Part shown: in pieces, positions 48,441 to 60,504 of the stretch
How the letters are laid out: each line of letters starts with the position of its first letter
Position numbering within the stretch: position 1 is the stretch's first letter
Assembly (NCBI RefSeq): GCF_033597815.2
Contig: NZ_CP166245.1
Span: 1,240,001-1,304,000, forward strand
Reading direction: 5' to 3'
DNA from: Staphylococcus sp. KG4-3
GTDB lineage: Bacteria; Bacillota; Bacilli; Staphylococcales; Staphylococcaceae
Length of the DNA: 64,000 nucleotides
Notes under the pieces: generated by a model
The model's input: the letters and a program-made list of their open reading frames with translations, nothing else
What the model was told of the DNA's origin: nothing
Database searches by the model: none
Translations under genes and position numbers: made by a program

Positions 48441-49982
48441 GTGAATGAAGAACAAAGAAAAAGTACTTCTATCGATATTTTAGCTGAACGAGATAAAAAG
48501 GAAAAAGACTATAGCAAGTATTTTGAACATGTGTATCAACCGCCAAGTTTAAAAGAAGCTCGTAAACGCGGTAAAGAAGAAATTAATTATAACCGTGATT
48601 TTCAAATAGATGAGAAATATAGAAATATGGGACAGGGAAAAACATTTTTAATTAAAACATATGGTTGCCAGATGAATGCGCATGATACAGAGGTAATGGC
48701 TGGTATCCTAGAGGCGTTAGGTTATACACCAACAGAAGATATTAATCAGGCAGATGTAATTTTAATTAATACATGTGCAATCCGCGAAAATGCGGAGAAT
48801 AAAGTATTTAGTGAAATCGGTAACTTAAAACATTTGAAAAAAGAGAAACCAGAAACAGTAATTGGTGTCTGCGGATGTATGTCCCAAGAAGAATCTGTCG
48901 TAAATAAAATCTTAAAATCATATCAAAATGTAGATATGATTTTTGGCACACATAATATTCATCGTTTACCAGAAATACTTGAAGAAGCTTATTTATCAAA
49001 AGCGATGGTAGTTGAAGTTTGGTCAAAAGAAGGCGATGTCATTGAAAACCTTCCAAAAGTAAGAGAAGGCAATATCAAAGCGTGGGTGAATATTATGTAT
49101 GGTTGTGATAAGTTTTGTACATACTGTATCGTTCCGTTTACAAGAGGTAAGGAACGTAGTAGACGACCAGAAGATATCATTGAAGAAGTAAGAGATTTAG
49201 CACGTCAAGGGTATCAAGAAATTACATTGTTAGGCCAAAATGTTAATGCTTACGGCAAAGATATAGACGGTTTAGCATACGGTTTAGGTGATTTGTTAGA
49301 GGATATCTCTCAAATTGATATTCCAAGAGTCAGGTTTACAACAAGTCATCCTTGGGACTTTACAGATAGAATGATTGAGGTTATTGCTAACGGCGGAAAT
49401 ATAGTTCCTCATGTTCATCTTCCAGTTCAATCGGGTAACAATGCCGTGCTTAAAATTATGGGACGTAAATACACACGTGAAAGTTACTTAGACTTAGTTA
49501 ATCGCATCAAGTCAAGAATTCCTAATGTTGCTTTAACTACTGATATCATAGTTGGCTATCCAAACGAGACAGATGAACAATTCGAGGAAACATTAACACT
49601 TTATGATGAAGTTGAATTTGAACATGCATATACGTATATTTATTCTCAAAGAGATGGTACACCAGCAGCTAAAATGAAAGATAATGTGCCTTTAGACGTG
49701 AAAAAAGATAGATTACAACAATTGAATAAAAAGGTTGCATACTATTCTGAACGTGCTATGCAAGAATATGAAGGCAAAGTTGTACAAGTTTTATGTGAAG
49801 GATCTAGTAAAAAAGACGAAACAGTCTTAGCCGGTTACACTTCAAAAAACAAATTAGTCAACTTCAAAGCGCCTAAATCTATGATTGGCAAAATTGTAGA
49901 TGTACAAGTAGATGAAGCGAAACAATTTTCTCTTAATGGTACATTCTTAAATGTAAGTAAACAAGCGATGGTGACACCATAA
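48441..49982 (+). CDS. miaB: tRNA-2-methylthio-N6-dimethylallyladenosine synthase
   Basis: Radical-SAM methylthiotransferase that adds the 2-methylthio group to isopentenyl-A37 of tRNA; miaA for the preceding step starts at 63.3 kb. 513 residues from a GTG start. The N-terminal UPF0004 cluster cysteines include Cys76 (TYGCQMN) and Cys112 (INTCAIREN), with the third in GVCGCM. The radical-SAM CxxxCxxC is Cys222, 226 and 229, and a TRAM domain ends the protein. It overlaps ricA by one base (TAATG). Confidence 0.96.
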   Translation: MNEEQRKSTSIDILAERDKKEKDYSKYFEHVYQPPSLKEARKRGKEEINYNRDFQIDEKYRNMGQGKTFLIKTYGCQMNAHDTEVMAGILEALGYTPTEDINQADVILINTCAIRENAENKVFSEIGNLKHLKKEKPETVIGVCGCMSQEESVVNKILKSYQNVDMIFGTHNIHRLPEILEEAYLSKAMVVEVWSKEGDVIENLPKVREGNIKAWVNIMYGCDKFCTYCIVPFTRGKERSRRPEDIIEEVRDLARQGYQEITLLGQNVNAYGKDIDGLAYGLGDLLEDISQIDIPRVRFTTSHPWDFTDRMIEVIANGGNIVPHVHLPVQSGNNAVLKIMGRKYTRESYLDLVNRIKSRIPNVALTTDIIVGYPNETDEQFEETLTLYDEVEFEHAYTYIYSQRDGTPAAKMKDNVPLDVKKDRLQQLNKKVAYYSERAMQEYEGKVVQVLCEGSSKKDETVLAGYTSKNKLVNFKAPKSMIGKIVDVQVDEAKQFSLNGTFLNVSKQAMVTP

Positions 49983-50341
49983 TGTATGAAAAAGAAGAAA
50001 TTTTAGCCGAAGCGGATCGTATTAGCGAACGCATTAAATCTTTAGATACGGTTAAGGAATATCATAATGTTGAATCGCAAATACATCAAAATAAAAATAT
50101 AGAGCAGCGAATGAAAGAATTAAAAAAAAATCAAAAGCAATCGGTTAACTTACAAAATTACGGTAAGACGCAAGCATTAAAAGATTCTGAGGATAAAATT
50201 CAGCATATTGAAGAAGATATTAATATTTTACCTATTGTAGAAGAGTTTAGAGAATCACAGACTGAAGCTAATGATTTATTACAAATGATGATTAGTACCA
50301 TGTCAGATCGTTTAAATCAACAACATGGAGATAAAGATTAA
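49982..50341 (+). CDS. ricA: RicA (YmcA) of the RicAFT complex
   Basis: 119-residue helical protein of the YmcA family. With YlbF and YaaT it forms an iron-sulfur-associated complex that controls RNase Y-dependent mRNA maturation in B. subtilis. The N-terminal helix [20 protein letters not shown] and the glutamine-rich middle fit the family. Translationally coupled to miaB. RNase Y is encoded 10 kb upstream in this window, consistent with a functional tie. Confidence 0.9.
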   Translation: MYEKEEILAEADRISERIKSLDTVKEYHNVESQIHQNKNIEQRMKELKKNQKQSVNLQNYGKTQALKDSEDKIQHIEEDINILPIVEEFRESQTEANDLLQMMISTMSDRLNQQHGDKD

Positions 50342-50382
50342 CAGAGATTGTGGTGGAACTTGTTGGAAAGGAAATGAGCCAT

Positions 50383-50871
50383 ATGAAGACGAGAAAGTTA
50401 ACGCTAACTGCAATTTTTATTGCTATAAACGTTGTGTTAAGTAGTATTATTGTAATCCCGTTAGGGCCAGTTAAAGCAGCGCCAATTCAACATTTGATTA
50501 ATGTGTTATGTGCTGTACTAGTAGGGCCATGGTTTGGGCTTGCTCAAGCTTTTATTTCATCTATCATACGTATGATTTTTGGTACAGGAAGTTTCTTTGC
50601 TTTTCCGGGAAGTATGGTAGGCGTGTTGCTTGCTAGTGGTTTCTATTTTTATCGTAAACATATCTTTATGGCAGCAGTAGGAGAAGTAATAGGTACAGGC
50701 ATTATTGGTAGTATAATGTGCATACCGTTAGCATGGATTTTAGGCTTTTCAAACTTTGCCGTTAAACCTTTAATGACAGCCTTTATTGTATCAAGTGTTA
50801 TTGGTGCCATCATTAGTTACATCATTTTAATGATATTGAAAAGAAAAGGTATATTAAAAAAATATTTATAA
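50383..50871 (+). CDS. thiW: ThiW, ECF transporter substrate-binding component
   Basis: Hydrophobic S-component of an energy-coupling-factor transporter, predicted to import hydroxyethylthiazole or a related thiamine precursor. 162 residues from ATG 50383, ten bases after GGAAAGGA (ATG 50374 is too close). About five to six membrane segments. The family signature IPLGPVKAAPIQHLINVLCA and FGTGSFFAFPGSMVGVLLA is clear. No TPP riboswitch precedes it. It follows ricA by 41 bases, so it may share the miaB transcript. Confidence 0.88.
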   Translation: MKTRKLTLTAIFIAINVVLSSIIVIPLGPVKAAPIQHLINVLCAVLVGPWFGLAQAFISSIIRMIFGTGSFFAFPGSMVGVLLASGFYFYRKHIFMAAVGEVIGTGIIGSIMCIPLAWILGFSNFAVKPLMTAFIVSSVIGAIISYIILMILKRKGILKKYL

Positions 50872-50890
50872 TCAATCTTAATAAATTAAG

Positions 50891-50988
50891 TTAAGGCACT
50901 TTGTTACTAATATGAGTATGGTTTAATAGATTTACTGCAGAAGTATATCTATTAAATCAATCATTTACAAAGTTGTCTTAATTTTTTT
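50891..50988 (+). terminator. Large nested-stem terminator after thiW
   Basis: TTAAGGCACTTTGT (50891-50904) pairs with ACAAAGTTGTCTTAA (50967-50981). TTTAATAGAT (50922-50931) pairs with ATCTATTAAA (50947-50956) inside. Seven T follow. The element is nearly 100 bases. Confidence 0.65.
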
Positions 50989-51306
50989 GTTCTTAATTAA
51001 TCTTTAAATTATGAAAAGATTAAGTTAATAAACAAGGGTCTGTATATTAATTTAATAAATGGGCGAAAATTGAAAACATATGTTAAAATTTAAGAGTTAA
51101 ATTAACTAAATTAGTTAAAGAATATGAGCGGGTATGATTAAAAAATCAATGAAAAGTATTCAGAAACGCACGGTATCGCATGTATATTCAGTAAGTAAAT
51201 GTGCCTGATTGTTGATGAAAAGTAATCATTAAATTAATTTATAAAACAAAAATTTTAAATGAAAACCAATACATAAGAATTTAAAAAAGGACTGTGACAT
51301 ATTAAT
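50989..51306. other. AT-rich spacer before mutS
   Basis: About 320 bases without a credible ORF; no clear promoter was found. Nothing else recognised. Confidence 0.4.
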
Positions 51307-53961
51307 ATGACAAATCAAACGCCAATGATGCAACAGTATTTAAAAATCAAATCGCAATATCAAGATTGTCTCTTATTTTTTAGATTAGGGGATTTTTACG
51401 AAATGTTTTTCGAGGATGCTAAAGTTGCATCTAGAGTTTTAGAAATAACATTAACAAAACGTGACGCTAAAAAAGAAGACCCAATACCAATGTGCGGTGT
51501 GCCTTATCATTCCGCGGATGGTTATATTGAAACTTTGATCAGTAATGGCTATAAAGTAGCTATTTGTGAACAAATGGAAGATCCAAGGCAGACAAAAGGT
51601 ATGGTTCGCCGAGAAGTGGTACGTATAGTTACACCAGGGACAGTGATGGACCAAGGCGGCGTCGATGAAAAGCAAAACAATTATATATTAAGTTTTATTC
51701 AAGGTGCCTCATCATATGCATTAAGTTATTGTGATGTATCAACAGGTGAATTGAAGGCTACTCATTTTGAAGATGAAGCGACATTAATTAATGAAATTAC
51801 AACAATTAATCCTAATGAAATCGTTGTTAATGAAGAAATTGGTGAAACGTTAAAACGCCAAATTAGTTTAACTACCGAGACAATTACTGTGTTATCAGAT
51901 ATTTCTAATGCGAGTTATGAAGTGAATAATATGACGGAAACATATTTGTTTAATGCAACTCAACTATTGTTAGATTATATCCACCATACACAAAAAAGAG
52001 ATTTATCACATATTGAAACCGTAATTAAGTACGAAGCTATTGATTTTATGAAAATGGATTTCTATGCAAAACGTAATTTAGAATTGACTGAAAGTATACG
52101 TTTGAAAACTAAAAAAGGTACATTGTTATGGCTAATGGATGAAACTAAAACACCCATGGGGGCTAGACGCTTAAAGCAATGGATTGATCGTCCACTTATT
52201 CAAAAATCACAAATCGAGTCTCGTTTAGATACAGTTAGTCAATTTATAAATCATTTTATTGAAAGAGACACTTTACGTAATCATTTAAATCAAGTATATG
52301 ATATTGAGAGATTAGTGGGACGTGTGAGCTATGGCAATGTCAATGCACGTGATTTGATTCAGTTGAAACATTCAATTTCAGAAATACCAAATATTAAACA
52401 CTTATTAGAAGATTTCGATGAACAAATGACTGCACAGTTTAAAGCATTAGAACCTTTAGATGATTTATTAGCTTTATTAGAAGAAAGTTTAAAAGAAGAA
52501 CCACCGATTTCAGTTAAAGAAGGCGGCTTGTTTAAAGCTGGCTTTAACAGTGAATTAGATAGTTATTTGGAAGCTTCAAAAAACGGAAAAACATGGCTAG
52601 CAGAATTACAAGCCAAAGAACGTGAAAGAACTGGTATTAAATCACTGAAAATCAGTTTCAATAAAGTATTTGGTTACTTTATTGAAATCACACGAGCTAA
52701 CTTACAAGGTTTTGACCCTACAGATTTTGGTTATCATAGAAAGCAGACACTTTCAAATGCCGAACGTTTTATAACAGACGAGTTGAAAGAAAAAGAGGAT
52801 ATTATCCTAGGAGCTGAAGACAAAGCAATTGAATTAGAGTATCAATTATTTGTAGAGCTTAGAGAGCAAATTAAATCATATACAGAGCGATTACAAAAAC
52901 AAGCAAAAGTGATATCGGAGCTTGATTGTTTACAAAGTTTTGCAGAAATTGCTCAAAAATATAATTACTCACGACCTACTTTTAGCGAAGATAAAACGTT
53001 AGAGCTTATTAATTCGAGACATCCAGTTGTAGAACGTGTGATGGATCATAATGACTACGTGCCTAATGATTGTGCACTTAATCAAGATACATTTATATAT
53101 TTGATTACTGGTCCAAATATGTCAGGTAAATCAACTTATATGAGACAAGTAGCCATTATTAGTATCATGGCGCAGATGGGAGCTTATGTGCCATGTGAAT
53201 CGGCAACATTACCTGTTTTTGATCAGATTTTTACTAGAATTGGTGCTGCCGATGATTTAGTTTCAGGTAAAAGTACATTTATGGTTGAAATGCTAGAAGC
53301 GCAAAAAGCACTTGCTCATGCTACTGAAGATAGTCTAATCATTTTTGATGAAATAGGACGTGGTACATCTACTTATGATGGTTTGGCATTAGCCCAAGCG
53401 ATGATTGAATATGTTGCACATACTTCAAATGCTAAAACGTTATTTTCAACACATTACCATGAATTGACTACACTAGATCAGTCGTTGCCTTGTTTGAAAA
53501 ATGTACATGTTGCAGCAAATGAATATAAAGGTGAATTGATATTCCTTCATAAGGTGAAAGACGGTGCGGTTGATGATAGTTACGGTATACAAGTAGCTAA
53601 ATTAGCAAATTTACCAGATGCAGTGATTGATAGAGCTCAAGTAATATTAGATGCTTTTGAACAAAGCAATAAACAAGAAACTAAAGTTGACGTAAATACT
53701 GTAGAATTAGAGAATAGTAGCAACGAGCCATTTAATGATTCAGTAAATGACTCACATGCAACGTATCAATATCAAACACCAGATGCTAAGAAATCTGCTA
53801 GCCAAGAGCAAAGTCAATTTGAACAGGCGGCATTTGATTTATTCGATACCTCTGCAAAACAAAGTGAAATTGAAAATGAAATTAAAACATTAAACCTATC
53901 TAATATGACGCCTATAGAAGCACTTGTGAAACTAAGTGAATTACAAAGACAATTGAAATAG
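51307..53961 (+). CDS. mutS: DNA mismatch repair protein MutS
   Basis: Mismatch-recognising ATPase. 884 residues: mismatch-binding domain with the FYE motif at 30-32, connector, lever and clamp regions, then the ATPase with Walker A GPNMSGKS at 602-609, Walker [13 protein letters not shown] and STHYHELT. The C-terminus has the usual dimerisation/interaction tail, with an acidic glutamine-rich segment near 795-840. The mutL gene starts 12 bases after its stop. Confidence 0.98.
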   Translation: MTNQTPMMQQYLKIKSQYQDCLLFFRLGDFYEMFFEDAKVASRVLEITLTKRDAKKEDPIPMCGVPYHSADGYIETLISNGYKVAICEQMEDPRQTKGMVRREVVRIVTPGTVMDQGGVDEKQNNYILSFIQGASSYALSYCDVSTGELKATHFEDEATLINEITTINPNEIVVNEEIGETLKRQISLTTETITVLSDISNASYEVNNMTETYLFNATQLLLDYIHHTQKRDLSHIETVIKYEAIDFMKMDFYAKRNLELTESIRLKTKKGTLLWLMDETKTPMGARRLKQWIDRPLIQKSQIESRLDTVSQFINHFIERDTLRNHLNQVYDIERLVGRVSYGNVNARDLIQLKHSISEIPNIKHLLEDFDEQMTAQFKALEPLDDLLALLEESLKEEPPISVKEGGLFKAGFNSELDSYLEASKNGKTWLAELQAKERERTGIKSLKISFNKVFGYFIEITRANLQGFDPTDFGYHRKQTLSNAERFITDELKEKEDIILGAEDKAIELEYQLFVELREQIKSYTERLQKQAKVISELDCLQSFAEIAQKYNYSRPTFSEDKTLELINSRHPVVERVMDHNDYVPNDCALNQDTFIYLITGPNMSGKSTYMRQVAIISIMAQMGAYVPCESATLPVFDQIFTRIGAADDLVSGKSTFMVEMLEAQKALAHATEDSLIIFDEIGRGTSTYDGLALAQAMIEYVAHTSNAKTLFSTHYHELTTLDQSLPCLKNVHVAANEYKGELIFLHKVKDGAVDDSYGIQVAKLANLPDAVIDRAQVILDAFEQSNKQETKVDVNTVELENSSNEPFNDSVNDSHATYQYQTPDAKKSASQEQSQFEQAAFDLFDTSAKQSEIENEIKTLNLSNMTPIEALVKLSELQRQLK

Positions 53962-53973
53962 AGGTGAAGTCAA

Positions 53974-55968
53974 ATGGGTAAAATTAAAGAGTTACAGACA
54001 TCATTAGCAAATAAAATTGCTGCTGGAGAAGTTGTTGAACGTCCAGGGTCAGTAGTTAAAGAATTATTAGAAAATGCCATTGACGCCCAAGCGACCGAAA
54101 TCAATATAGAAGTAGCGCAGTCTGGTGTTGAGTCTATCCGCGTAGTCGATAATGGTACTGGGATTGCCATAGATGATTTAGGGCTCGTATTTCATCGCCA
54201 TGCTACGAGTAAATTAGATCAAGATGACGATTTGTTCCATATACGTACGTTAGGCTTCCGAGGAGAAGCTTTAGCAAGTATATCTTCAGTGTCGAAAGTG
54301 ACACTGAAGACTTGTACAGATAATGAAGAAGGGCAAGAAATTTATGTCGAAAATGGTGAAATTCTTAATCAAAAACCAGCAAAAGCTAAACGTGGTACAG
54401 ATATTTTAGTTGAATCACTATTTTATAATACACCTGCACGTCTCAAATATATTAAAAGTTTATATACAGAATTAGGTAAAATAACGGATATTGTGAATCG
54501 TATGGCAATGAGTCATCCTGATATACGTATTTCATTGATTTCTGATGGTAAGACTATTATTAAGACAAATGGTTCTGGCCGTACAAATGAAGTTATGGCT
54601 GAAATATATGGTATGAAAGTAGCTAAAGATTTAGTTCATATTACTGGAGATACGAGTGATTACCATTTAGAAGGTTATGTCGCAAAACCTGAGCACTCTA
54701 GAAGTAATAAACATTATATTTCTATTTTTATAAATGGTAGATACATTAAAAACTTTTTACTTAATAAGGCAATTCAGGAAGGTTATCATACGCTATTGAT
54801 GATTGGCCGATTCCCTATTTGTTACATTAATATAGAAATGGACCCTATACTAGTAGATGTCAATGTACATCCAACTAAACTAGAAGTAAGACTTTCCAAA
54901 GAAGATCAACTCTTTGACTTAATAGTTGAAAAAATTCGTGATGCATTTCAAGATCGTATTTTAATTCCGCAAAACGACATGGATAAAATCGCTAAGAAAA
55001 ATAAAGTGCTGGATAAATTTGAACAGCAAAAAATGGATTTTGAAAAACGTAAACAACAAAACGAACTTCAACAACAACCTTTTCGTGATGAGGTACAAGG
55101 CTATGAAAACCATGAAAGTCATGAACCAAAATCGCAAACTCAATTAAAATATAATACTGAAAATAAGCCTAATAATAATGATGTTCAATCAACTATACAG
55201 GAAACAGATGTCAATAATGACGAGTATGCACAATCGCAAAGAGCGTTATTAAATGAAATGGATACTTATGAACAAGAACCAACGCTTGATCAGAAGAACC
55301 GACACGAAACTTTTAACCAAGATGACATGGAGCAAGATATCGCAAGTCAAGATATCAAAGGTAGTGTTAGTAAAGATGCCTCAAGACGTGTACCTTATAT
55401 GGAAGTAGTTGGCCAAGTCCATGGTACATATATAATCGCTCAAAATGAACAAGGTATGTACATGATTGATCAACATGCGGCTCAAGAACGGATTAAATAT
55501 GAGTATTTTAGAGAGAAAATTGGTGAAGTTTCAAATGAAATCCAAAATTTATTAATTCCTTTAACGTTCGACTTTTCTACAGATGAACTGATGATTATAA
55601 ATCAACACAAAGAAGAATTAGATAAAGTTGGTGTGCATTTAGAACCATTCGGTGGTAATGATTATATAGTAGATAGTTATCCAGTTTGGTTCCCTGCGTC
55701 TGAAGCGGAAGAAATTATAAAAGATATGATTGAATATGTATTAGAGCATAAGAAAGTTAATGTCAAAAAAATACGTGAAGAAGCTGCAATTATGATGAGT
55801 TGCAAACAATCTATTAAAGCCAATCACTATTTGAAAAATAATGAAATGGCCGATTTAGTTAATCAATTAAGAGAAACTGAAGATCCTTTTACTTGTCCAC
55901 ATGGCAGACCGATTATTATCAACTTTTCAAATTATGAATTAGAGCGACTGTTCAAACGAATTATCTAG
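53974..55968 (+). CDS. mutL: DNA mismatch repair protein MutL
   Basis: GHL ATPase and, in non-Dam bacteria, the nicking endonuclease of mismatch repair. 664 residues. N-terminal ATPase motifs: [25 protein letters not shown] and [11 protein letters not shown] long acidic glutamine-rich linker (about 340-465) follows. The C-terminal domain has the endonuclease motif [12 protein letters not shown], which fits DQHA-x2-E-x4-E, and CPHGRP. ATG at 53974 after GAGGTGAAG. glpP starts 11 bases later. Confidence 0.98.
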   Translation: MGKIKELQTSLANKIAAGEVVERPGSVVKELLENAIDAQATEINIEVAQSGVESIRVVDNGTGIAIDDLGLVFHRHATSKLDQDDDLFHIRTLGFRGEALASISSVSKVTLKTCTDNEEGQEIYVENGEILNQKPAKAKRGTDILVESLFYNTPARLKYIKSLYTELGKITDIVNRMAMSHPDIRISLISDGKTIIKTNGSGRTNEVMAEIYGMKVAKDLVHITGDTSDYHLEGYVAKPEHSRSNKHYISIFINGRYIKNFLLNKAIQEGYHTLLMIGRFPICYINIEMDPILVDVNVHPTKLEVRLSKEDQLFDLIVEKIRDAFQDRILIPQNDMDKIAKKNKVLDKFEQQKMDFEKRKQQNELQQQPFRDEVQGYENHESHEPKSQTQLKYNTENKPNNNDVQSTIQETDVNNDEYAQSQRALLNEMDTYEQEPTLDQKNRHETFNQDDMEQDIASQDIKGSVSKDASRRVPYMEVVGQVHGTYIIAQNEQGMYMIDQHAAQERIKYEYFREKIGEVSNEIQNLLIPLTFDFSTDELMIINQHKEELDKVGVHLEPFGGNDYIVDSYPVWFPASEAEEIIKDMIEYVLEHKKVNVKKIREEAAIMMSCKQSIKANHYLKNNEMADLVNQLRETEDPFTCPHGRPIIINFSNYELERLFKRII

Positions 55969-55979
55969 GAGGTTAGTGG

Positions 55980-56513
55980 ATGAAACCACATATTTTACCA
56001 GCTATTCGATCAATGAAAGACTTGGAGAAAATGATACAAACGGATTATAAAGAATGTGTGTTACTAGATACACATATTGGACATGTTAAAAGCATTATGG
56101 AATTACTTAAGAAGAACAAAATTGAAACGTATATGCATATCGATTTAATTAAAGGTATGAGTCATGATGAATTTGCATGTGAATATATCATACAAAATTA
56201 TCATCCTAAGGGTATAGTTTCTACTAAAACAAAGGTAATCAATAAGGCGAAATCATTGAATACAACGACTGTTTTTCGAGTGTTTATATTAGATAGTCAC
56301 GCTTTATCACGAAGCATAGAATTAATTAAACGTGTAGAACCTGATTATGTAGAAGTTTTACCAGGAATTGCCAGTAAAGTAATTCAAATTATTAATGAAG
56401 AAACAAATACTTCTGTAATAGCTGGAGGTTTAATCAACACAGTAGATGAAGTTGAAGTAGCGGTCGAAAATGGTGCTAAATATATTACCACAAGTGATAG
56501 ACATTTATGGTAA
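55980..56513 (+). CDS. glpP: Glycerol uptake operon antiterminator GlpP
   Basis: 177-residue protein of the GlpP family. With glycerol 3-phosphate it binds glp leader RNA and prevents termination before glpF and glpD. Seen: ILPAIRSMKDLEKMI at the start, SIMELLKKNKIETYMHIDLI and VIAGGLINTVDEVEVAVENGAKYI, as in glycerophosphodiesterase-like TIM barrels. ATG at 55980 after AGGAGG. Two matching leader structures are at 57765 and 60428. Confidence 0.95.
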   Translation: MKPHILPAIRSMKDLEKMIQTDYKECVLLDTHIGHVKSIMELLKKNKIETYMHIDLIKGMSHDEFACEYIIQNYHPKGIVSTKTKVINKAKSLNTTTVFRVFILDSHALSRSIELIKRVEPDYVEVLPGIASKVIQIINEETNTSVIAGGLINTVDEVEVAVENGAKYITTSDRHLW

Positions 56514-56559
56514 ATCGATAGTACTTTAATTAATTCAAAAACAACAAATTAAATTCAAA

Positions 56560-56618
56560 AGTTAGCCATTTAAGCATAAGGTAATCTCATTGCCGCATTA
56601 AATGAGCTAGCTTTTTTT
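56560..56618 (+). terminator. Intrinsic terminator after glpP
   Basis: AGTTAGCCATTTAA (56560-56573) pairs with TTAAATGAGCTAGCT (56598-56612), followed by seven T. One extra base bulges. Confidence 0.85.
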
Positions 56619-56644
56619 ATAAAATTTTTATGGGGTGATTAATT

Positions 56645-57685
56645 ATGTTAAAACCGCAAAAGTTAAAACGGGGAGATACGGTTGCTATTGTATCGCTATC
56701 CTCAGGTATCGCAGGTGATGATTCTATTATATGGCGAACATATCAAGGAATACAAAGATTACAAGAGATTTTCGGTTTGAAAGTAAAAATAATGCCGCAT
56801 GCACTAAAGGGCAGTGAGTTTATACAACAACATCCAGAATTGCGTGCCTCAGACCTAAATGAAGCTATAAGAGATAGAGAAGTTAAAGCTATTATAAGTT
56901 GTATTGGTGGAGATGATGCGATTAGGATATGGCCTTATGTAGATCGTGAAGCACTCCAAAACTTCCCGAAAATTTTCTCAGGGTATTCAGATTCAACAAC
57001 AGTACATATGATGTTTTATAAAATGGGAATCACTAGTTTTTACGGTCCAGCGTTGTTAACAGATTTTGCAGAGAATATTAACATGGATTGTTATACTATA
57101 AAAGATATAGAAAAGAATTGGTTTAATAGTGAACCAATTGGTGAAGTGAGCCCTGCAAAATATATTAGACCTTATGGATTAAGTTGGAATGTTGAAAATA
57201 AAGCAATAGCGAGACCGGTTATACAACAACAAGGATATATTTTCTTACAGGGACAAAGACAAGTTAATATCAAAGGACACTTAATAGGTGGGAATTTGGA
57301 AACACTTGTAGATATTATAGATTCTGAATTATTTCCACAACTAAATGATTTTGAACAGGCTATTTTATTTTTAGAAACTTCGGAAGATATGCCTAACCCT
57401 GATGAATTTAGAGACATGTTGTTTCAATTGCTTAAAAAGGGAGTGTTCCATAGAGTTAACGGTATAATATTCGGTAAACCATTTAACAATACTTATTATG
57501 AGCAATATAAAGATGAAATATTGACATTTTTCAACGTAGAACCACTCAAGCAATTACCTATATTATATAATTTGTCATTTGGTCATAACGAACCTAAACA
57601 TATATTGCCTTATGGTGTTGAAGCACAAATTAATTGCGAAACTAAACAATTTTTTATTACTGAAAAAGCTGTTACTGAGGATTAA
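56645..57685 (+). CDS. S66-family LD-carboxypeptidase (MccF/LdcA-like)
   Basis: 346 residues of the serine peptidase S66 family, which cleaves L,D-peptide bonds in murein peptides or, for MccF, microcin C conjugates. The nucleophile elbow SGYSDSTTVHM lies near residue 117, as the SGYSD of LdcA. An acidic residue follows in GGNLETL near 219, and a C-terminal His occurs in FGHNEPKHILPYG. IVSLSSGIAGDD opens the protein. No secretion signal is seen. It is an extra gene between glpP and glpF, with its own ribosome binding site (GGGGTGATTA), and may not belong to glycerol metabolism. Confidence 0.85.
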   Translation: MLKPQKLKRGDTVAIVSLSSGIAGDDSIIWRTYQGIQRLQEIFGLKVKIMPHALKGSEFIQQHPELRASDLNEAIRDREVKAIISCIGGDDAIRIWPYVDREALQNFPKIFSGYSDSTTVHMMFYKMGITSFYGPALLTDFAENINMDCYTIKDIEKNWFNSEPIGEVSPAKYIRPYGLSWNVENKAIARPVIQQQGYIFLQGQRQVNIKGHLIGGNLETLVDIIDSELFPQLNDFEQAILFLETSEDMPNPDEFRDMLFQLLKKGVFHRVNGIIFGKPFNNTYYEQYKDEILTFFNVEPLKQLPILYNLSFGHNEPKHILPYGVEAQINCETKQFFITEKAVTED

Positions 57686-57711
57686 TTTGTGACAAGATTT
57701 TAACAAAATAT

Positions 57712-57741
57712 TTGACAACGCTTACAAAATCGGTGTAAGAT
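57712..57741 (+). promoter_or_regulatory. glpF promoter overlapped by a cre site
   Basis: TTGACA (57712-57717), 18 bases, TAAGAT (57736-57741). The site TGACAACGCTTACA (57713-57726) fits the CcpA consensus TGWNANCGNTNWCA at every fixed position and overlaps the -35. CcpA binding here would give catabolite repression of glpF and genes read with it. Confidence 0.65.
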
Positions 57742-57764
57742 AAATTTAAGTTAATAATTAGAAC

Positions 57765-57843
57765 AGAGATGGGAGATTTCTACAGTAATTAAACCGGTGG
57801 TTCGAAACTGGCTATAATTGTAGGGGTCTCTCTATCTATTTTT
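57765..57843 (+). promoter_or_regulatory. GlpP-responsive leader terminator of glpF
   Basis: The leader contains ACAGAGATGGGAGATTTCTACA (57764-57785), partly complementary to the later TGTAGGGGTCTCTCTATCT (57819-57837), with a short T run. The box AAGTTAATAAT and ACAGAGATG is repeated before glpD. This is the arrangement expected for GlpP antitermination. The pairing is imperfect. Confidence 0.65.
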
Positions 57844-57856
57844 AGGAGGAGTCTCT

Positions 57857-58675
57857 ATGAGTGTATATTTTGCTGAATTCTTGGGAACAGCAATATTAGT
57901 ATTATTTGGGGGAGGCGTTTGTGCCAACGTCAATTTGAAAAAAAGTGCTGGTAACGGCGCGGATTGGGTTGTTATTGCATTAGGTTGGGGACTTGCGGTT
58001 ACAATGGGAGTCTATGCTGTCGGTAATATTTCAGGCGCGCATCTTAACCCCGCGGTAACACTTGCGTTCGCTATGGATGGTGCTTTAAGTTGGGGCATGG
58101 TACCAGGGTATATAATTTGCCAAATTCTAGGTGGTATTACTGGTGGTATCGTTGTTTGGTTAATGTATTTAGCACACTGGAAACAAACGGAAGATCAAGG
58201 AGCAAAATTAGGTGTATTCTCTACTGCGCCTGCAATTAAAAACTATTTTGCAAACTTCTTAAGTGAAATTATTGGTACTGCTGCTCTAACATTAGGCTTA
58301 ATGTTTATAGGTATGAATAAAATCGCTGATGGTTTAAATCCATTAATCGTTGGTAGCTTGATTATTGCAATTGGTTTAAGTTTAGGTGGTCCAACTGGTT
58401 ATGCGATTAACCCAGCTCGTGACTTAGGTCCGCGTATTGCGCATGCGATATTACCAATTGCAGGTAAAGGTAATTCGAATTGGAGTTATGCAATTGTTCC
58501 TGTTTTAGGCCCTGTCACAGGTGGTATGATTGGTGCTGTTATTTATAGATTAGTTTACAAAGGGGCATTTGATATGATGTCAGTTGTAGCAATAGTATTA
58601 CTAATAGTTACAGTTGCCCTTGGTATTGTGTTAAATAAATCTAAAAGTGCAAAAGGTATCGAATCGGTTTATTAA
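57857..58675 (+). CDS. glpF: Glycerol facilitator (aquaglyceroporin)
   Basis: MIP-family membrane channel for glycerol entry. 272 residues, six membrane segments. Two NPA motifs: SGAHLNPAVTLA near 68-80 and GYAINPARDLGPR near 183-195. The Asp after the second NPAR marks a glycerol-type channel. ATG at 57857 after AGGAGGAG. It is followed by a terminator; glpK has a separate upstream region. Confidence 0.96.
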   Translation: MSVYFAEFLGTAILVLFGGGVCANVNLKKSAGNGADWVVIALGWGLAVTMGVYAVGNISGAHLNPAVTLAFAMDGALSWGMVPGYIICQILGGITGGIVVWLMYLAHWKQTEDQGAKLGVFSTAPAIKNYFANFLSEIIGTAALTLGLMFIGMNKIADGLNPLIVGSLIIAIGLSLGGPTGYAINPARDLGPRIAHAILPIAGKGNSNWSYAIVPVLGPVTGGMIGAVIYRLVYKGAFDMMSVVAIVLLIVTVALGIVLNKSKSAKGIESVY

Positions 58676-58690
58676 TTAAGTTTCAACAGC

Positions 58691-58722
58691 CCTGTTTATA
58701 AGTTAAAATATAAACAGGCTTT
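58691..58722 (+). terminator. Terminator after glpF
   Basis: A perfect 10-bp stem (CCTGTTTATA with TATAAACAGG) and a short CTTT tail. It may allow some read-through. Confidence 0.6.
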
Positions 58723-58797
58723 ATAATATATAAATATAAGTAATAAAAGCATGTTTGTAGAGTGAGTTATTTGGCAATGTGTAAATTAGACGTTTAA

Positions 58798-60360
<1,563 letters not shown>

Positions 60361-60365
60361 AAAAA

Positions 60366-60481
60366 TAGACTAAAAGTTGTTATGTATGCTACAATATGGG
60401 TAAGTTAATAATACAGAGATGAGAAATGAGAGATTCAGTTCGTACAATTATATATGTATGGGATGAGTCTCTCTTTTTTTA
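60366..60481 (+). promoter_or_regulatory. glpD promoter and GlpP-responsive leader terminator
   Basis: A possible promoter is TAGACT (60366-60371), 18 bases, TACAAT (60390-60395). The leader repeats AAGTTAATAATACAGAGATG (60402-60421) as before glpF. GAGAGATTCA (60428-60437) pairs with TGAGTCTCTC (60464-60473), followed by eight T. This is a classic terminator that GlpP would disable when glycerol 3-phosphate is present. Confidence 0.75.
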
Positions 60482-60504
60482 TTATTTTAGGAGGCCTAGT
60501 TTTT

